This document shows, in pieces, positions 1-10,587 of a stretch of DNA of 64,000 bases. The notes under the pieces were generated by a model. It saw only the letters and a program-made list of their open reading frames with translations. It was not told where the DNA came from and searched no databases. This DNA is from Mesotaenium endlicherianum (taxonomy: Eukaryota > Streptophyta > Zygnematophyceae > Zygnematales > Mesotaeniaceae): the NCBI GenBank assembly GCA_009602735.1, contig WELA01012509.1, forward strand, positions 270,389-334,388, given 5' to 3'. How positions within the stretch are numbered: the stretch's first letter is position 1; every line of letters starts with the position of its first letter. Made by a program: the position numbers and the translations under genes.

Positions 1-1053
1 ACAACAGCTGTCGTGCCCGTCCTTGTCGAGTCCTCTTTGGGTGTCTAGTTGTTCCTTGAGGGTGGAGGGTCACTGGCAAGCTCTAGTGGTTAGTCGGGTT
101 AGGACGATAGGTGAGGATAGTCTAGTTCATGTGCTCTGGTGGTGAACCCTGGGACCCAGGATCTGCTCACGAGGTTCTGCTTTTGAGCAGCTGTGAGGCC
201 CTTCCCAGATCACGCGCACTCTCTTTACCTCCATACATGGTGTTGCCGCCCACATGTGTGGAGGTCAACTCTCAGGTTCGCTCGCTTGATGGGTCGGCGC
301 GGGTACCCAGGGGGATCCCCCATGGTCCATGGCTAGATCATCACTGTACCATAGGCAATCCCCATGGGTATGCCCAAAGATTGCTAGGGGTTAGGGAGAG
401 TAGGGGACATTGGGGTGTCGGGTTCCCTTTTGGCCATAGTCATTGAGTTGTACGTGTGTGTGTCGACCACTCAATTCTCTTCTTTTTCATATTTAGTTTA
501 TTGTGGATTTGTGTGAGACGACGCGATGACGCGTTCATCGTAGAGTTTAGAGTTTGGCGAGTTTCCGTAGGCACTTGGCATAGCATTCGAGAGCAAGCTA
601 CTTAGGCCGCGACCTAACACCATTGCGGTGTTAGTTTTGTATGTTCATTATTATGAGTGAGATGATATTTGTTTCCATGTGACTAAAGGCTTGTAGTGTG
701 TGCATACCCACTCTTGCTTTCCTCACTTCTATGTGTAGGTCGCTCGTAGTGTTCATCACCCCTCACATTTAGTCGCGAACACTCCATTCTTTCTCGCGAC
801 CATAACATAGCTTTCTACTAGTAGTTTGCTCGACATAGTGGGTTCGTGCACTCACGCTCTAGGTAGTACTACTCTGCCTTGTTAGCATTGTGTGCTTGCG
901 TGTGTTGTTTGAGCTCTAGGTTGCATCCCTTGTGCTCATTAGTTGGTTTTTTTAGCTCATTTTTTGCTCTCTAGTTAGTACATTGTAGCTGCTCAGTTGC
1001 CCAGTAGTGCCCGGTTCAGACCTCTCGTATTCTTTTTCATTTACAGCTCATAA

Positions 1054-1097
1054 GCTGTGGGCTTTTCCCCCTGATAGGGGGGGTTTTTACCCACAGC
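1054..1097. other. Two-tier inverted repeat (hairpin)
   Basis: GCTGTGGG (1054-1061) pairs perfectly with CCCACAGC (1090-1097). Inside it, CCCCCT (1067-1072) pairs with AGGGGG (1076-1081) around a GAT loop, with T-rich bulges between the stems. It could be a transcript terminator or RNA structure of a decayed element; function is unknown. A smaller hairpin, CTAACACC/GGTGTTAG, lies at 614-634. Confidence 0.55.
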
Positions 1098-1774
1098 ACA
1101 GTCCATGCTATTTCCGCATTTGTGTAGATTAGGGGTGCCTATCGTCCGCCAACGGCTACTGTTACGACAGTCATCGCATGGAGCAAGGGCGCCTCCTAAC
1201 AACTTTGGCGAGCGCGCATCGCCGGTGGAGCAAGTAGAGGTGTATGATCCCCTTGCTCATATATAGAGCAGACCCCAACTGCTCAAGTGGAGGAGCTCCT
1301 AAGAAGTGAGCTCAAGAGAAGCCCGCTTGCAAGACAAAGTGTGTGCGAGCACGAGATGAGGTGCAAGCACTAAGACTATGTGCGTTTCCCCAAGTTATGG
1401 AGCTCATGGAGGCATTCCAGATGTGTTTCTTGGAGCCGTGTGTGAAGGCTGACCTTCAAGAAGAGCCAGGAGTATGTGGGAGTAGCATCTAGTCAAGAAG
1501 AAGACTATGATGAAATTTGGTGCACCACGAGCGAGACTACGCGCTCATGCCTTGTGAAGATGATTATCGTCGCTTGATGGAGACTACGACTTTATGAATA
1601 TGGACTTATGAGGAGGAGACCAAGTGTTATGGGGCTGATATGTCTTGCCTAAGATGGAGATATATGACAAAGACCTGGACACGAAGCTAGGAGAATCAGC
1701 GCCTATACAAGCAAGCACAAGAGCTGCGTAAAATCTGGACTTGGACACTCGTGTGGTAAGCGCCTTATTTTCAT

Positions 1775-1800
1775 GATGAGGGGGGGGAGTGTTATAGTTG
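1775..1800 (+). other. Possible polypurine tract and LTR start
   Basis: A purine run ending in eight G residues and AG (1775-1789) is followed directly by TGTTATAG. This is the usual arrangement at the 3' end of an LTR-element internal region. No matching second LTR or TSD was found in the window, so the call is weak. Confidence 0.25.
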
Positions 1801-2728
1801 TTTATAGTGCTTGTAAGCAAGGTCAAGCCAGTCCCATAAATTCATTTGTAACTAAGAGATGTGATGTGGAAAGAAGTTTGAGAGCAAGAGCTTGGAAGAT
1901 ACTCAAATCTGTCCATGTTTGAGGGTTTTACGGGTAGGCGAGCGCGAGGGTAAAAGTTGGCAGATTTTGGCTACATTTTGCCTTTCCTAAGAGTCCTACA
2001 TGAGGTGATAGACCTGGTATAAGGCTTGCCCTGAGTCACAGTCAAGATTTAAAATTAGGGGTTTGCCATTTGTAGGCGCGGGAGCTTGATACGTGTTGCA
2101 CGCGTGTGCGTCTTATGAGCGTGAGGCACAAAGTGACTATCTCGTTTAAGAACTAGTTGTTCAGATTTTGAAATTTTGTGAATAGGTAGTCCTATGAATT
2201 CAGATTTCAAAAAAGTATTCTTTTTAAGAAAATATTAATTGAAGTCCAAACAGTGCCACATGGCGGTCTGCTGGACTGCCGTGGGAGCCACATGTGTGAG
2301 GCAAGGTGCAATCTAATTTCATGGTCGTAGGCTTGGAATTAGGCTTGGAATCAGGGGAAACAAAGCATGCAAGTGAGTTTAGAGGGATGATATTATATAG
2401 ATTGTACAACTTTCAGGCTAAAAATGTCAGAAACAGTCAGGGGGGTGCCACTTGGCGTCTTGAGAGGTCACCATGAGTCATGCACACGAGGGAGAGAGTG
2501 CACTACCTCTAGAAAGAGTTTGGCTTGAAGTTAAAGGTAGCCAAGGGTAACAAAAGGTTGAAGAACATAGTGGAGTCAAGTTCATGATGTAATCTGGTCA
2601 AAATTATAAGAGCACCACGAATAAGCCACATGGCGTGACGAGGAGCTGCCACTTGTCAAAGAGGGCGAAGATCTTGGCGATTTGGCGGACTATTATGCAT
2701 TGGATCCAGCTTTGGAGTATGTGGACAT

Positions 2729-2750
2729 GATGGAGGGAGTATGTTACAGC
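2729..2750 (+). other. Second possible polypurine tract and LTR start
   Basis: GATGGAGGGAGTA (2729-2741) is followed by TGTTACAGC, paralleling the junction near 1790 (TGTTATAG). It may mark a related short LTR-like unit. No end or partner was found. Confidence 0.2.
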
Positions 2751-2982
2751 CTGTATGAAGATATTGGCCTATCTCAAGACGAAGAAGTTGACCACGAAGA
2801 TGCATGTGTTAGGAGACGCCATGTGTAAAGCTAATTTATACGATGGAGCTTTTACTAAGTGGAGCAAGCTTGGAGTAATGAGTATCATCCTAGAGCCTGT
2901 TCAAGACCTGCAATTTGTATTATATATGTGTTTTTCTAGCGTGCAAGTGAGCTCGATGTCTCATATCACGTCACTTATGCTT

Positions 2983-3523
2983 TGTAATGAATCAGTATAT
3001 TAGTGGATATAATATTCATTTAAATATAATAGTTAATCAAGTTCAGCCTGCTGAACTTTAGTTACTAGTCAATTTGCTGGACTTTACATAATTATCAGTT
3101 TAATGACTCAGCCGGAAGCAGTAGGCTGAATTCCATATAAGTCAGCTTGTTGACCCATTCTTTGACAGCCAGCTGAGTTCCGTACTCGGTAGCAGCGAAT
3201 TGCCTTGACATACACCAAAGTACGATATGCTAGATGAATGGCCAGATGACATCCCTATGATGAATGGCGATTCGGGATGATGGGAGATGGCGATGGATTT
3301 GGTTAACCGAGGTCCTACCAACGTGGTTAACTCCCGGGTAGGCGGTGCCATTGCACTGACCGTTGAACAGTAAACTCATTCCATGTACATATGCTAGGCA
3401 TTGCTCTCGGGTTCGGCATTCGGAAACGAGGCCAACTCTCCTGTACAGCTTACTGAGAGAGATCTGAATCCAAGGCAAGAAGCCATTGATACGCACTGTC
3501 TTCTAACCTTGCTTATGTATGAG
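2983..3523 (+). repeat. A1 5' LTR, 3'-truncated
   Basis: The first ~541 bp match the start of the other family-A LTRs (full length about 715-745 bp). At 3523/3524 the LTR sequence (…TATGAG) changes abruptly to gag coding sequence, so the last ~180 bp of the LTR, the primer-binding site and the gag start are gone. Confidence 0.9.
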
Positions 3524-3873
3524 CCTGGGATCAGCAGCAGTTCAATCACAAGCGCCAGAGTAATGCTTTGGTGTCTAAGGTTGTAAAAAAGCCCCACGGT
3601 TCCTACAATGCAATTTAAGGAGACCAGGCTGAGGATAATCAGGGTGATGAATATGAGTATGAGTACAATGCTATTCAGTCTAGAGGTAGAGGTGGTTCCT
3701 CTCGAGGTGGCTATGGAAGGGGTGGTGGTAGGACTACGCCGAGACCAGCCTCAGCAAAATCTACTTGCTACCATTGTCAGCAAAAAGGCCACTACAGAGA
3801 ACAGTGTCCAGTCAAGCACCTGCCCAAGGTCGAGAGAAAAGACCAGCCTTTAAAAGACAGCAACAGTCAGTAA
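3524..3873 (+). pseudogene. gag: A1 gag remnant (C-terminus with zinc knuckle)
   Basis: Encodes only the last ~115 codons of the family-A nucleocapsid/Gag protein, aligned by reading to the 492-residue Gag of A2 (29254-30732). It begins at the Trp-Asp-Gln-Gln-Gln segment, then an RGG-like glycine/arginine tract, then one CCHC knuckle (C-x2-C-x4-H-x4-C, near 3770-3815), and ends at TAA 3871-3873. A premature TAA at 3616-3618 replaces a Glu codon present in A2. No start codon or capsid domain remains, so it cannot make functional Gag. The end overlaps the pol frame and carries the slippery heptamer at 3849-3855. Confidence 0.85.
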
Positions 3874-6800
3874 TCCACTCTACTGACTGTGAGGATGCTA
3901 GAGATAGTGAGTCGTCACTAGCTGCCCTCTTAGCAGGTATTATGGGTCCTGCTGAACTGGATTCACTATGCATGCTTGAAAAACAGATAAAGGAGACCAT
4001 CAGCAATATAGACGTCCAGAGGGTGCACACTCTGGATGCTCTTGTTCCACCTGATGTCCAACATTTCTTTGCTACGTCAGGAGAACAATGCGAAAGTCAG
4101 GAAAAGACAGTCCCCCCTATCCTACTGCATTGCATGATTGCAGGTAGGAAGGTGAGGGCATTTGTTGACGGAGGGGCGTCACATACTTTTATCCACAAGG
4201 ACTTAGTTAAGCGGCTAAGGCTGCCTACTGTCACCCAAGGGAATAGAAAGATATTCCTTGGAGATGCCTCAAGTATCCCGGGAGGAGTTATAACCAAGCC
4301 TATTGAGGTCCAGTTAGTTCTAACTGAAACGCTTACATTTGAGGTACTCAACACTGGCTTTTATGATCGCGTGCTAGGCAGGTCCTGGCTTGATAGACAT
4401 CAAGCTGAAGTGTGTTGGAGCAGAGGTACAGTTAAAGTGAGAGGAGCCAGTGATGGGCAGACTGACTTGGCACCCACTTGTGCTCTTCCTCTTGTCCTGT
4501 GTGGATGGCAAATGAAGGAAAAGAAGAGGCTTCCTGAAGGATGCAAGTTGCTGAATGCAATGGAATTCGTCAAAAGCTGGAACCCGAAGGAAGACAGAAT
4601 GTTCTGTCTGCTGCTAAGAGAGGTACCTCCTCAACCTGAGGAAGTGGTGGAGAAAAAGGTAAGCCCTCCGGAGCACCCTCCTGCTGCACACATTGTTGCT
4701 CAGTACACGGATGTGTTTAATATGCCTCCAGGACTACCCCCTAAGCGGGAAGAAGATCATAGGATTGATCTATTACATGGGAGTCAGCCACCTTGGCAAC
4801 GCACGTATGGCCTGTCTTATGTGGAGAGCAAGGAGTTGAAAACACAGATTGCAGAGCTTGAGGAAAATGGTTATATTTCTCCCAGTAAATCATCATACGG
4901 CGCACCCATCCTATTTGTTAAGAAAAAGGATGGCAGTATGCGGATGTGTGTGGATTACAGAGCCCTGAATAGAATTACACTAAAGAACAAGTATGCTTTA
5001 CCCAGAATCGAGGACTTGCTTGATACCCTGTCTGGTGCTAAGGTGTTCAGTAAGATAGATCTCAAGAGTGGTTATCATCAAATCAGAATTGCTGAGGAGG
5101 ATGAACACAAGACTGCCTTCCGCACACGTTATGGACACTATGAGTTCAACGTGATGCCATTTGGACTGACTAATGCTCCTGCTACCTTCATGGGTGCTAT
5201 GAATGACATTTTCAGCCCTTATTTGGATAAGTTGGTGCAAGTTTTCCTGGATGAAATTCAATTTTTTTTTAAAGATGAAGCTCAGCACATTGAACACTTA
5301 AAAACAGTCCTGGACACTCTGCGGAAAAATCACTTATATGCTAAAATGAGCAAGTGTGATTTCTTTAAGGAAAGTATTGAATTCTTAGGCCACTTTGTCA
5401 GTAAAGAGGGCATCAGTGTGCATCCTAAGAAAGTCGAGACCATAAGGGACTGGCCAGTACCACAGTCTGTCTCTGAAGTTAGATCCTTCCTCAGATTGAC
5501 TAACTACTATAGGAGATTTATTGAGAATTATTCCACAAAGGCCAGTAAACTGACTGACCTTATTAAGTAAGACATAGGGTATGTGTGGGGTGAAGAGCAG
5601 CAGGCTGCCTTCCAGACCCTTAAAGATGCCCTTTGTTCTGCCCCAGTGCTAGCCGTGTATGACCCCAGCAAATCGGTGCAGGTGGTTATTGATGCCTCTG
5701 ACTTTGCCATGGGTGCTATTTTGTTGCAGCCTGCGGACAAAACCACAAAGGATGGTAAGGTAAGGCAGGAGTGACACCCTGTGTTGCACGAGTCTATGAA
5801 ATTTTATCCAGCGGAGATTAATTACTCAGTGCATGATGAAGAGCTGCTAGCTTTCATTCATGTGCTCAAACAATGGAGAGCTTACTTACATGGTACAGCC
5901 TTTAAGGTGATTACAGATCATCTAGCTCTGACCCACTTTCAGAAGAAGTCCAAGCTGTCGAGGAGGGAGAACCGTTGGAGCCAGATGTTGGAGCAGTTCC
6001 AAGTCGAGATCGACTACAAACCAGGGAAGTTGAAATCTGCTGATGGACTCTCTAGAAGACCTGACTTGCAAGAAAGGAACTTTAGTCAGCATGCTGTAGA
6101 TAAAGTCCTGTGTGCACTCACTTCACTAAAGGTGAAAAAGTCCTTCCTAGAACAACTTAGGAAAGCCTACCTTTCCTACCCTACATTTGAGCCCAGCCCC
6201 ACTACTGGTGTGTGTCTTGCTACTACACTCGGGTATAAGCTTAAGGGAGGGGTCTGGGTGACTGAAACCACTTCAGGCAGGCTGAAGCTGGTGATTCCTA
6301 ATAACTTGGAAATAAGGTCTCTCTTACTGAGTCAAGCTCATGACAGTCTCCTGGGTGGACATTTGGGGCAGGCCAAAACTGTTGGCAAACTGGCAAAACA
6401 TTATCATTGGGAGGGGTTACCCCGGGAGGTCTTGAAATATGTCAAGTCCTGTGACCAGTGTCAGAGAAATAAGTCTCGGCACACACCACCCGGAGGTCTC
6501 TTGCAACCACTGCCCATCCCAGCTGGACGCTGGGAAACTATATCCATGGATCGGGTGGTCACACTGCCACGAACTGCTAATGGGCATGATTCGATATTGG
6601 TAGTCGTGGATACATTGACAAAAATGGTCATTTTCATCCCCACAATTGTCAAAGTAACTGCACTCGAAACAGCGAGACAGTTTTACAACCATGTAGTATG
6701 CCAACATGGGCTACCTTCTAATATCATCTCAGACAGAGACTCAAAATTCACCTCTAAGTTCTGGAGAGCTTTAATGGGGTTAATGGGAGTCAAACAGCTG

Positions 6801-7643
6801 CTCAGCACAGCAAACCACCCTCAGACTGATGGGCAGACTGAAAGAACTAACCGAGTTCTGCAGGAGGTGCTGAGAGCATATATTAACCAAAAACAAGATA
6901 ATTGGGATGACCTGTTGCCTCAAATTCAGTTTGCGGTCAACAGTGCGGTGCACGCGTCAACGGGCAAGACTCCTTTTGAACTCAGCCTGGGTAGAGTTCC
7001 TAATTCTCCTTTAGATGTACTGGGGGAGTCTTTAACTTGCCCTGAAGGGATTGACAACCTGGTCTCCCTCCAGTTAACACAGGAGTTTGCTGACACCCTG
7101 TCAGAAGTCCAACGAAACCTGCACAAGGCCCAAGAAAACCAACAAAAATACGCTAATCAACACCGTCGGGAACTGACATTTTCCAAGGGGGATTTAGTCA
7201 AACTGCATTCTCAACACCTTTACCTCCCTGGTGTGGTCAAGAAAAAGCTTGGCCCTGTCTGGGTCGGTCCATATTCGGTGGTACGTCGTATCGGTCAGAA
7301 TGCTTACAAACTGAACATGTCAGCTGAATACAAGGGTCACCCGGTCTTCAATGTCTCCTTCCTAGAACCATACATCAGAGGTGATACACTTTTCACAGGT
7401 CGGTTACCTGTCCAACCGGGACCGGTCCCCGCTGTCCGGGACGGCGACCCTGAGGAATATGAGGTCGATGAGATTTTAGACGCTCGCTCGGTCCGTCGAT
7501 CGTCTAAATATGTCATGAAATACCTCATTCGATGGAAGGGTTACGATGCCTCTGGGGACACTTGGGAGTTTAAGGACCACTTGACCAATGCCAAAGGGGC
7601 GTTGACACGGTTCCACCTTCGGGCCGCTGGAGTCCCTTCATAA
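3765..7643 (+). pseudogene. pol: A1 pol: protease-RT-RNase H-integrase-chromodomain, broken
   Basis: Polyprotein of a chromovirus, in the -1 frame relative to gag. Domains in order: retropepsin-like protease (Asp-Gly-Gly-Ala active site, ~4170), reverse transcriptase (~4750-5420), RNase H (~5580-6060), integrase with HHCC zinc region (~6340-6480) and DDE core (~6540-6900), SH3-like tail, and a C-terminal chromodomain (~7460-7620, aromatic/WKGYD core). All parts are in one frame but cut by TAA at 5568-5570 and TGA at 5772-5774 (Trp in A2). The RT catalytic motif Phe-Leu-Asp-Asp reads Phe-Leu-Asp-Glu (5244-5255), a loss of a catalytic Asp. The open frame reaches back to 3765 only because this copy lacks the in-frame stop seen in A2; real translation probably enters by frameshift at 3849-3855. 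Confidence 0.92.
3849..3855 (+). promoter_or_regulatory. -1 ribosomal frameshift slippery site
   Basis: The heptamer T TTA AAA fits X XXY YYZ exactly in the gag frame, 15 nt before the gag stop TAA (3871-3873). Slipping back one base enters the pol frame, giving Phe-Lys-Arg-Gln instead of Leu-Lys-Asp-Ser. The same site is kept in A2. Confidence 0.7.
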
Positions 7644-7930
7644 CTGTCATTTCAGTTGACACGAGAAGGTGACAGGCGGTCCTGTCTCCATTTAAGTTGG
7701 AGGGGAAAATATATGACAGTTAGTGAGCGAGAGCGATAAAGGGACAGTTACGTGAATCCTAAGTGTCAGCATAGTGACAGAGGGGACAGCCACGCCCACA
7801 TAAAGCACCTTGAGCTGAAGGAAAAAGGGCCTCGCACAACATTACATCACTTAAGTCACCCTACAACACAATCATACGTTTATGTTTAGCGCATCGCAAC
7901 TACGTCAACTTTTAATAATCATCCTGTAAG
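7644..7930 (+). promoter_or_regulatory. pol-ORF3 spacer, probable promoter and 5' UTR of ORF3
   Basis: Non-coding 287 bp between the pol stop and the putative ORF3 intron donor. It contains TATA-like ACATAAAG near 7798 and a C/A-rich stretch after it that could be a 5' UTR. A2 has lost part of this spacer. Assigned as promoter only because an intron upstream of ORF3 would make most sense on a separate transcript; no promoter is proven. Confidence 0.3.
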
Positions 7931-8032
7931 GTAAACAGCAGCGAATCCACTATACTAATACTAACATACTTCCTGCAATCCCTATGACAAAGGTCCATAC
8001 CCTACTAACTTGTGCCCTGGTTACATGTACAG
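7931..8032 (+). other. Probable 5'-UTR intron of ORF3 (A1)
   Basis: Donor AAG|GTAAAC at 7930/7931, branch-point TACTAAC at 8003-8009, acceptor TACAG at 8028-8032, 23 nt after the branch point; ORF3 ATG begins one base later (8034). A2 has the same three signals in a 103-nt interval, and the diverged A3 keeps a branch-like CACTAAC and CAG acceptor with a 108-nt interval. Confidence 0.65.
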
Positions 8033-8033
8033 G

Positions 8034-9710
8034 ATGGCGCCCACCACACAAAAGGAGGACAGAAAGCGCAAGGCAGAAGAAGCCAGGAGGACAATGGAGC
8101 AATACCAGAAGGAGCTGGCGGCGACGTCCCTCACCAGGAGAGAACAAGAAAGGGTCCGCAAACAACAAGAGGCGGCAGAAGAGGCACAGAGGAAGAAGGA
8201 TCAGGAAGCGGAAAACCTCAGGAAAGCTGAGGAGGAGAGACAGAAGAAACAACAAGAAGAAGCGGCAGCGGCAGAAGAGGAGAAAAGGAAAAAGATTGAA
8301 GCGGACAGACAGAAGAGCTTGGCCACTTACAGGTATACTGTGGTGGGTGGCCAAAACTTCGATAACCTGAAGGAAGCATTGCTGGCAGCCCAGGAGATCA
8401 ACAGGCTGGAACCGTCAACACTGCTACAGAGGGAAGGAGCTGCAGCACTGGATAGGTTCATCGAGACACACACTGGTGTGGTCCTCTACGAAGATTATGC
8501 CAAGATGGTGGGCTATACAGCAGAGCAGGCCCGGTATCTTGCAGATGATTCAAAGGACAAGCCGGTCCCCATACCGGGAATAGTGGGCGATCAGAGACTC
8601 ATTCGGATGGTGAGCATGCGGCCCGATAGCTTTTAGGATACGGTATTCTACCTCACACTACTGCCAGCTTACAATGAAGTTGAGAGAAGGAGCTGGGAGT
8701 ACTTGGCCAGGGAAGCAGGACAGCAGATGTTCTCTCCCCACTGGTTCCCGTGTAAACTGAGGAAGGCTGAGCACGGACCCCAGTACTACCAGCAGCCAAC
8801 AGACTGGAGGTGGATGACCGTCACAAATAAGAAGCAGGAGTGTGACCGAGCCCAACCGGATGACTTCCACTATGGCCTAGACGGCTATCTCATCCTACCA
8901 CCTCACATTGCCCCTTGGGACCCCAGGCTGAATGGATGCCTGAGCAATATGAATGCAGAGACCAAGGAACATAGGAGGAGGGGAAGAGACTACTTCTCTA
9001 AGGGAAAGCATGCCTTTGTCAAATGGGCAAAGAATGCAGGACGGATAGATATCAGCAGGCTGAAGGCCAAGCAACCTCCAGCGCGCCCTAAGAAAGGGAG
9101 GTCGGTAGACTACTCCATGTCTACTAGGGAGCAGGACGACTTAGTGGACGAGACCCCTACTCTCTCCGAGGAGGAGGATGAGGAGGATGAGGAAGAAGAA
9201 CAAGGCAGAGGAGAAGCATCAGCAGCAGGTACTCAGGATACCCACGGGCAGGCAGGGGCGCCCCCTAAAGAACCACGATCAGGTATTTGGTATGTGATCC
9301 CCGTTATGGCGACAACTGGACCCCGCGCTCGCTCCCCCAGCCCACCTGCCCAAGCAGGGGAAGAAGCTGATCTCACTGTACTGGGCAGCAGACACAGGCA
9401 GAAATCCCCAGAGGACAGGGGTGCCAGAAGAGGGACACGCGGGTGGGCCAGAGGTATGCCGGCCTCCCCCTCCGCTCAGGGGCATGTACCTCTAGCCAAT
9501 GTATTTGAGCATCCTACTGGAATGCCTGTCTATATGGGGATCAACACCCAAGTGGTTGAAGAGCAGGCTACCATCCTTCGTTCTCCTCGAGGTCCAACTT
9601 TAGAGCAAACAGGGTTCTTTAGAAGGCCAGCTGACAGACCTAGAGGGCTGTCCAGATCTAGGTCCAGATCTCCGTCTCCTGATCCTGAAGCTCCAGGAAC
9701 AACCCCTTAA
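8034..9710 (+). pseudogene. A1 ORF3, unrecognised protein, one nonsense codon
   Basis: Frame of 1677 nt (558 codons), the same length as in A2. I do not recognise the protein. Visible parts: residues ~5-110 are Lys/Glu/Ala/Arg-rich and should form a coiled coil; a central globular part (~110-365) contains an Asp-Trp-Arg-Trp-Met-Thr motif, a Leu-Pro-Pro-His-Ile-Ala-x-Trp-Asp segment and a Phe-Ser-Lys-Gly-Lys-His-Ala segment; then an acidic Glu/Asp run (~380-395); the C-terminus is rich in Ser-Pro and ends in an RS-dipeptide tract. There is no signal peptide or membrane segment, so it is not an obvious envelope protein. A TAG at 8634-8636 replaces a Lys codon of A2. ATG 8034 is chosen because it follows the intron acceptor and is conserved. 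Confidence 0.8.
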
Positions 9711-9823
9711 GGTGACAGGCTGAAAAGACAGTCAGTAGGGGAGGCTGGTCAGGGTCAGTTCCTTTATTGAAGGCTTTTGCGGTTTAATGTTGTCGAGGCG
9801 ACAACAAGTTAAGTTGGAGGGAT
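9711..9823 (+). other. A1 3' UTR with conserved hairpin and polypurine tract
   Basis: Holds a perfect 7-bp stem with 3-nt loop, GTTGTCG-AGG-CGACAAC (9789-9805), followed by the purine-rich tract AAGTTGGAGGGAT (9811-9823) that abuts the 3' LTR and should prime plus-strand synthesis. The hairpin is present in all four family-A copies. Confidence 0.75.
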
Positions 9824-10542
9824 TGTAATAATCAGTATATTAGTGTATATAATATTCATTTAAATATAATAGTTAATCAAGTTCAGCCTGCTGAACTTTA
9901 GTTAATAGTCAATCTGCTGGACTTTACATAATTATCAGTTTAATGACTCAGCTGGAAGCAGCAGGCTGAAGTCCATATAAGTCAGCTTGTTGACCCATTC
10001 TTTGACAGCCAGCTGAGTTCCGTACTCGGTAGCAGCGAACTGCCTTGACGTACACCTAAGTACGATATGCTAGATGAATGGCCAGATGACATCCCTATGA
10101 TGGATGGCTATTCGGGATGATGGGAGATGGCGGTGGATTTGGTTAACCGAGGTCCTACCAACATGGTTAACTCCCGGGTAGGCGGTGCCATCGCATTGAC
10201 CGTTGAACAGTAAACTCATTCCATGTACATATGCTAGGCATTGCTCTCGGGTTCGGCATTCGGAAACGAGGCCAACTCTCCTGTACAGCTTACTGAGAGA
10301 GATCAGAATCCAAGGCGAGAAGCCATTGATACGCACTGTCTTCTAACCTTGCTTATGTATGAGTTTACTAATTTGCATAATTGATGCTAGTTTACTCTCA
10401 TTTGACTGACGAGTATTATTCACTGCTAGTGTGTTGTCCCTTGCCGTTAAAACAGTTAACGGAAAATACCATAAAGATTACTTGCTGATATAAAGATCTT
10501 TATTAATTGTTAATCGCCTATGTGATAAGTCGATTCATTTCA
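9824..10542 (+). repeat. A1 3' LTR
   Basis: 719 bp, TG…CA ends, matching LTRs of A2, A3, A-old and the solo LTR at 44864-45583. Starts TGTAATAATC (one base lost from the family TGTAATGAATC) and ends GATTCATTTCA. Followed by the TSD TGCTT. Confidence 0.93.
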
Positions 10543-10547
10543 TGCTT

Positions 10548-10587
10548 AGTATGCGTCGAGGACGTCGCATCTTGAGGAGGGAGATGA
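10548..10587 (+). pseudogene. 3' tail of E-type pol with polypurine tract
   Basis: Forty bases matching the end of the C-element pol and its polypurine tract (GCGTCGAGGAC… to GAGGAGGGAGATGA), directly before the E LTR. It is the continuation of sequence left of A1, showing that A1 landed inside an E element. Confidence 0.6.

Larger units (their letters stand above)
1..2977. other. Unassigned repeat-like DNA, no gene recognised
   Basis: No convincing coding region is visible. Open frames are short (105 codons at most, 129-446) and resemble no family I know. Two purine tracts followed by TGTTA (near 1790 and 2742) look like polypurine tract/LTR-start junctions. The last bases, read together with those just after element A1 (10548-10587), match the 3' tail of a C/E-type pol, so at least the right end is the remains of an LTR element. 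Base composition is mixed and repeats of this stretch do not recur in the window. Confidence 0.5.
2983..10542 (+). mobile_element. Element A1: Ty3/gypsy chromovirus with extra 3' ORF, defective
   Basis: Full insertion bounded by family-A LTR ends (TGTAATGAATC at the start, GATTCATTTCA at the end) and a perfect 5-bp target duplication TGCTT (2978-2982 and 10543-10547). Order: truncated 5' LTR, C-terminal gag, pol, ORF3, hairpin, polypurine tract, 3' LTR. A deletion fused the 5' LTR directly to the gag C-terminus, removing the LTR end, the primer-binding site and most of gag. Several nonsense codons also break gag, pol and ORF3, so it is non-autonomous. It is inserted in the 3' tail of an E-type element. 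Confidence 0.93.

Noticed and set aside
129-446. 105-codon open frame
   Set aside because: Composition and sequence suggest no known protein; contains several short palindromes (GGGGGATCCCCC at 310-321) and no supporting start context or conservation.
3230-3597. Short minus- and plus-strand frames recurring at each A LTR
   Set aside because: They recur only because the LTR recurs; they translate LTR sequence and end at different places in different copies.
7950-8370. Leu/Phe-rich minus-strand and Arg/Lys-rich plus-strand frames over the ORF3 start
   Set aside because: Alternative-frame readings of the ORF3 coiled-coil coding sequence; the minus-strand one looks membrane-like only because it is antisense to Lys/Glu codons.
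8034-9710. ORF3 as an envelope-like protein
   Set aside because: No signal peptide, transmembrane segment, or furin-like site in the frame; it is charged and low-hydrophobic throughout.
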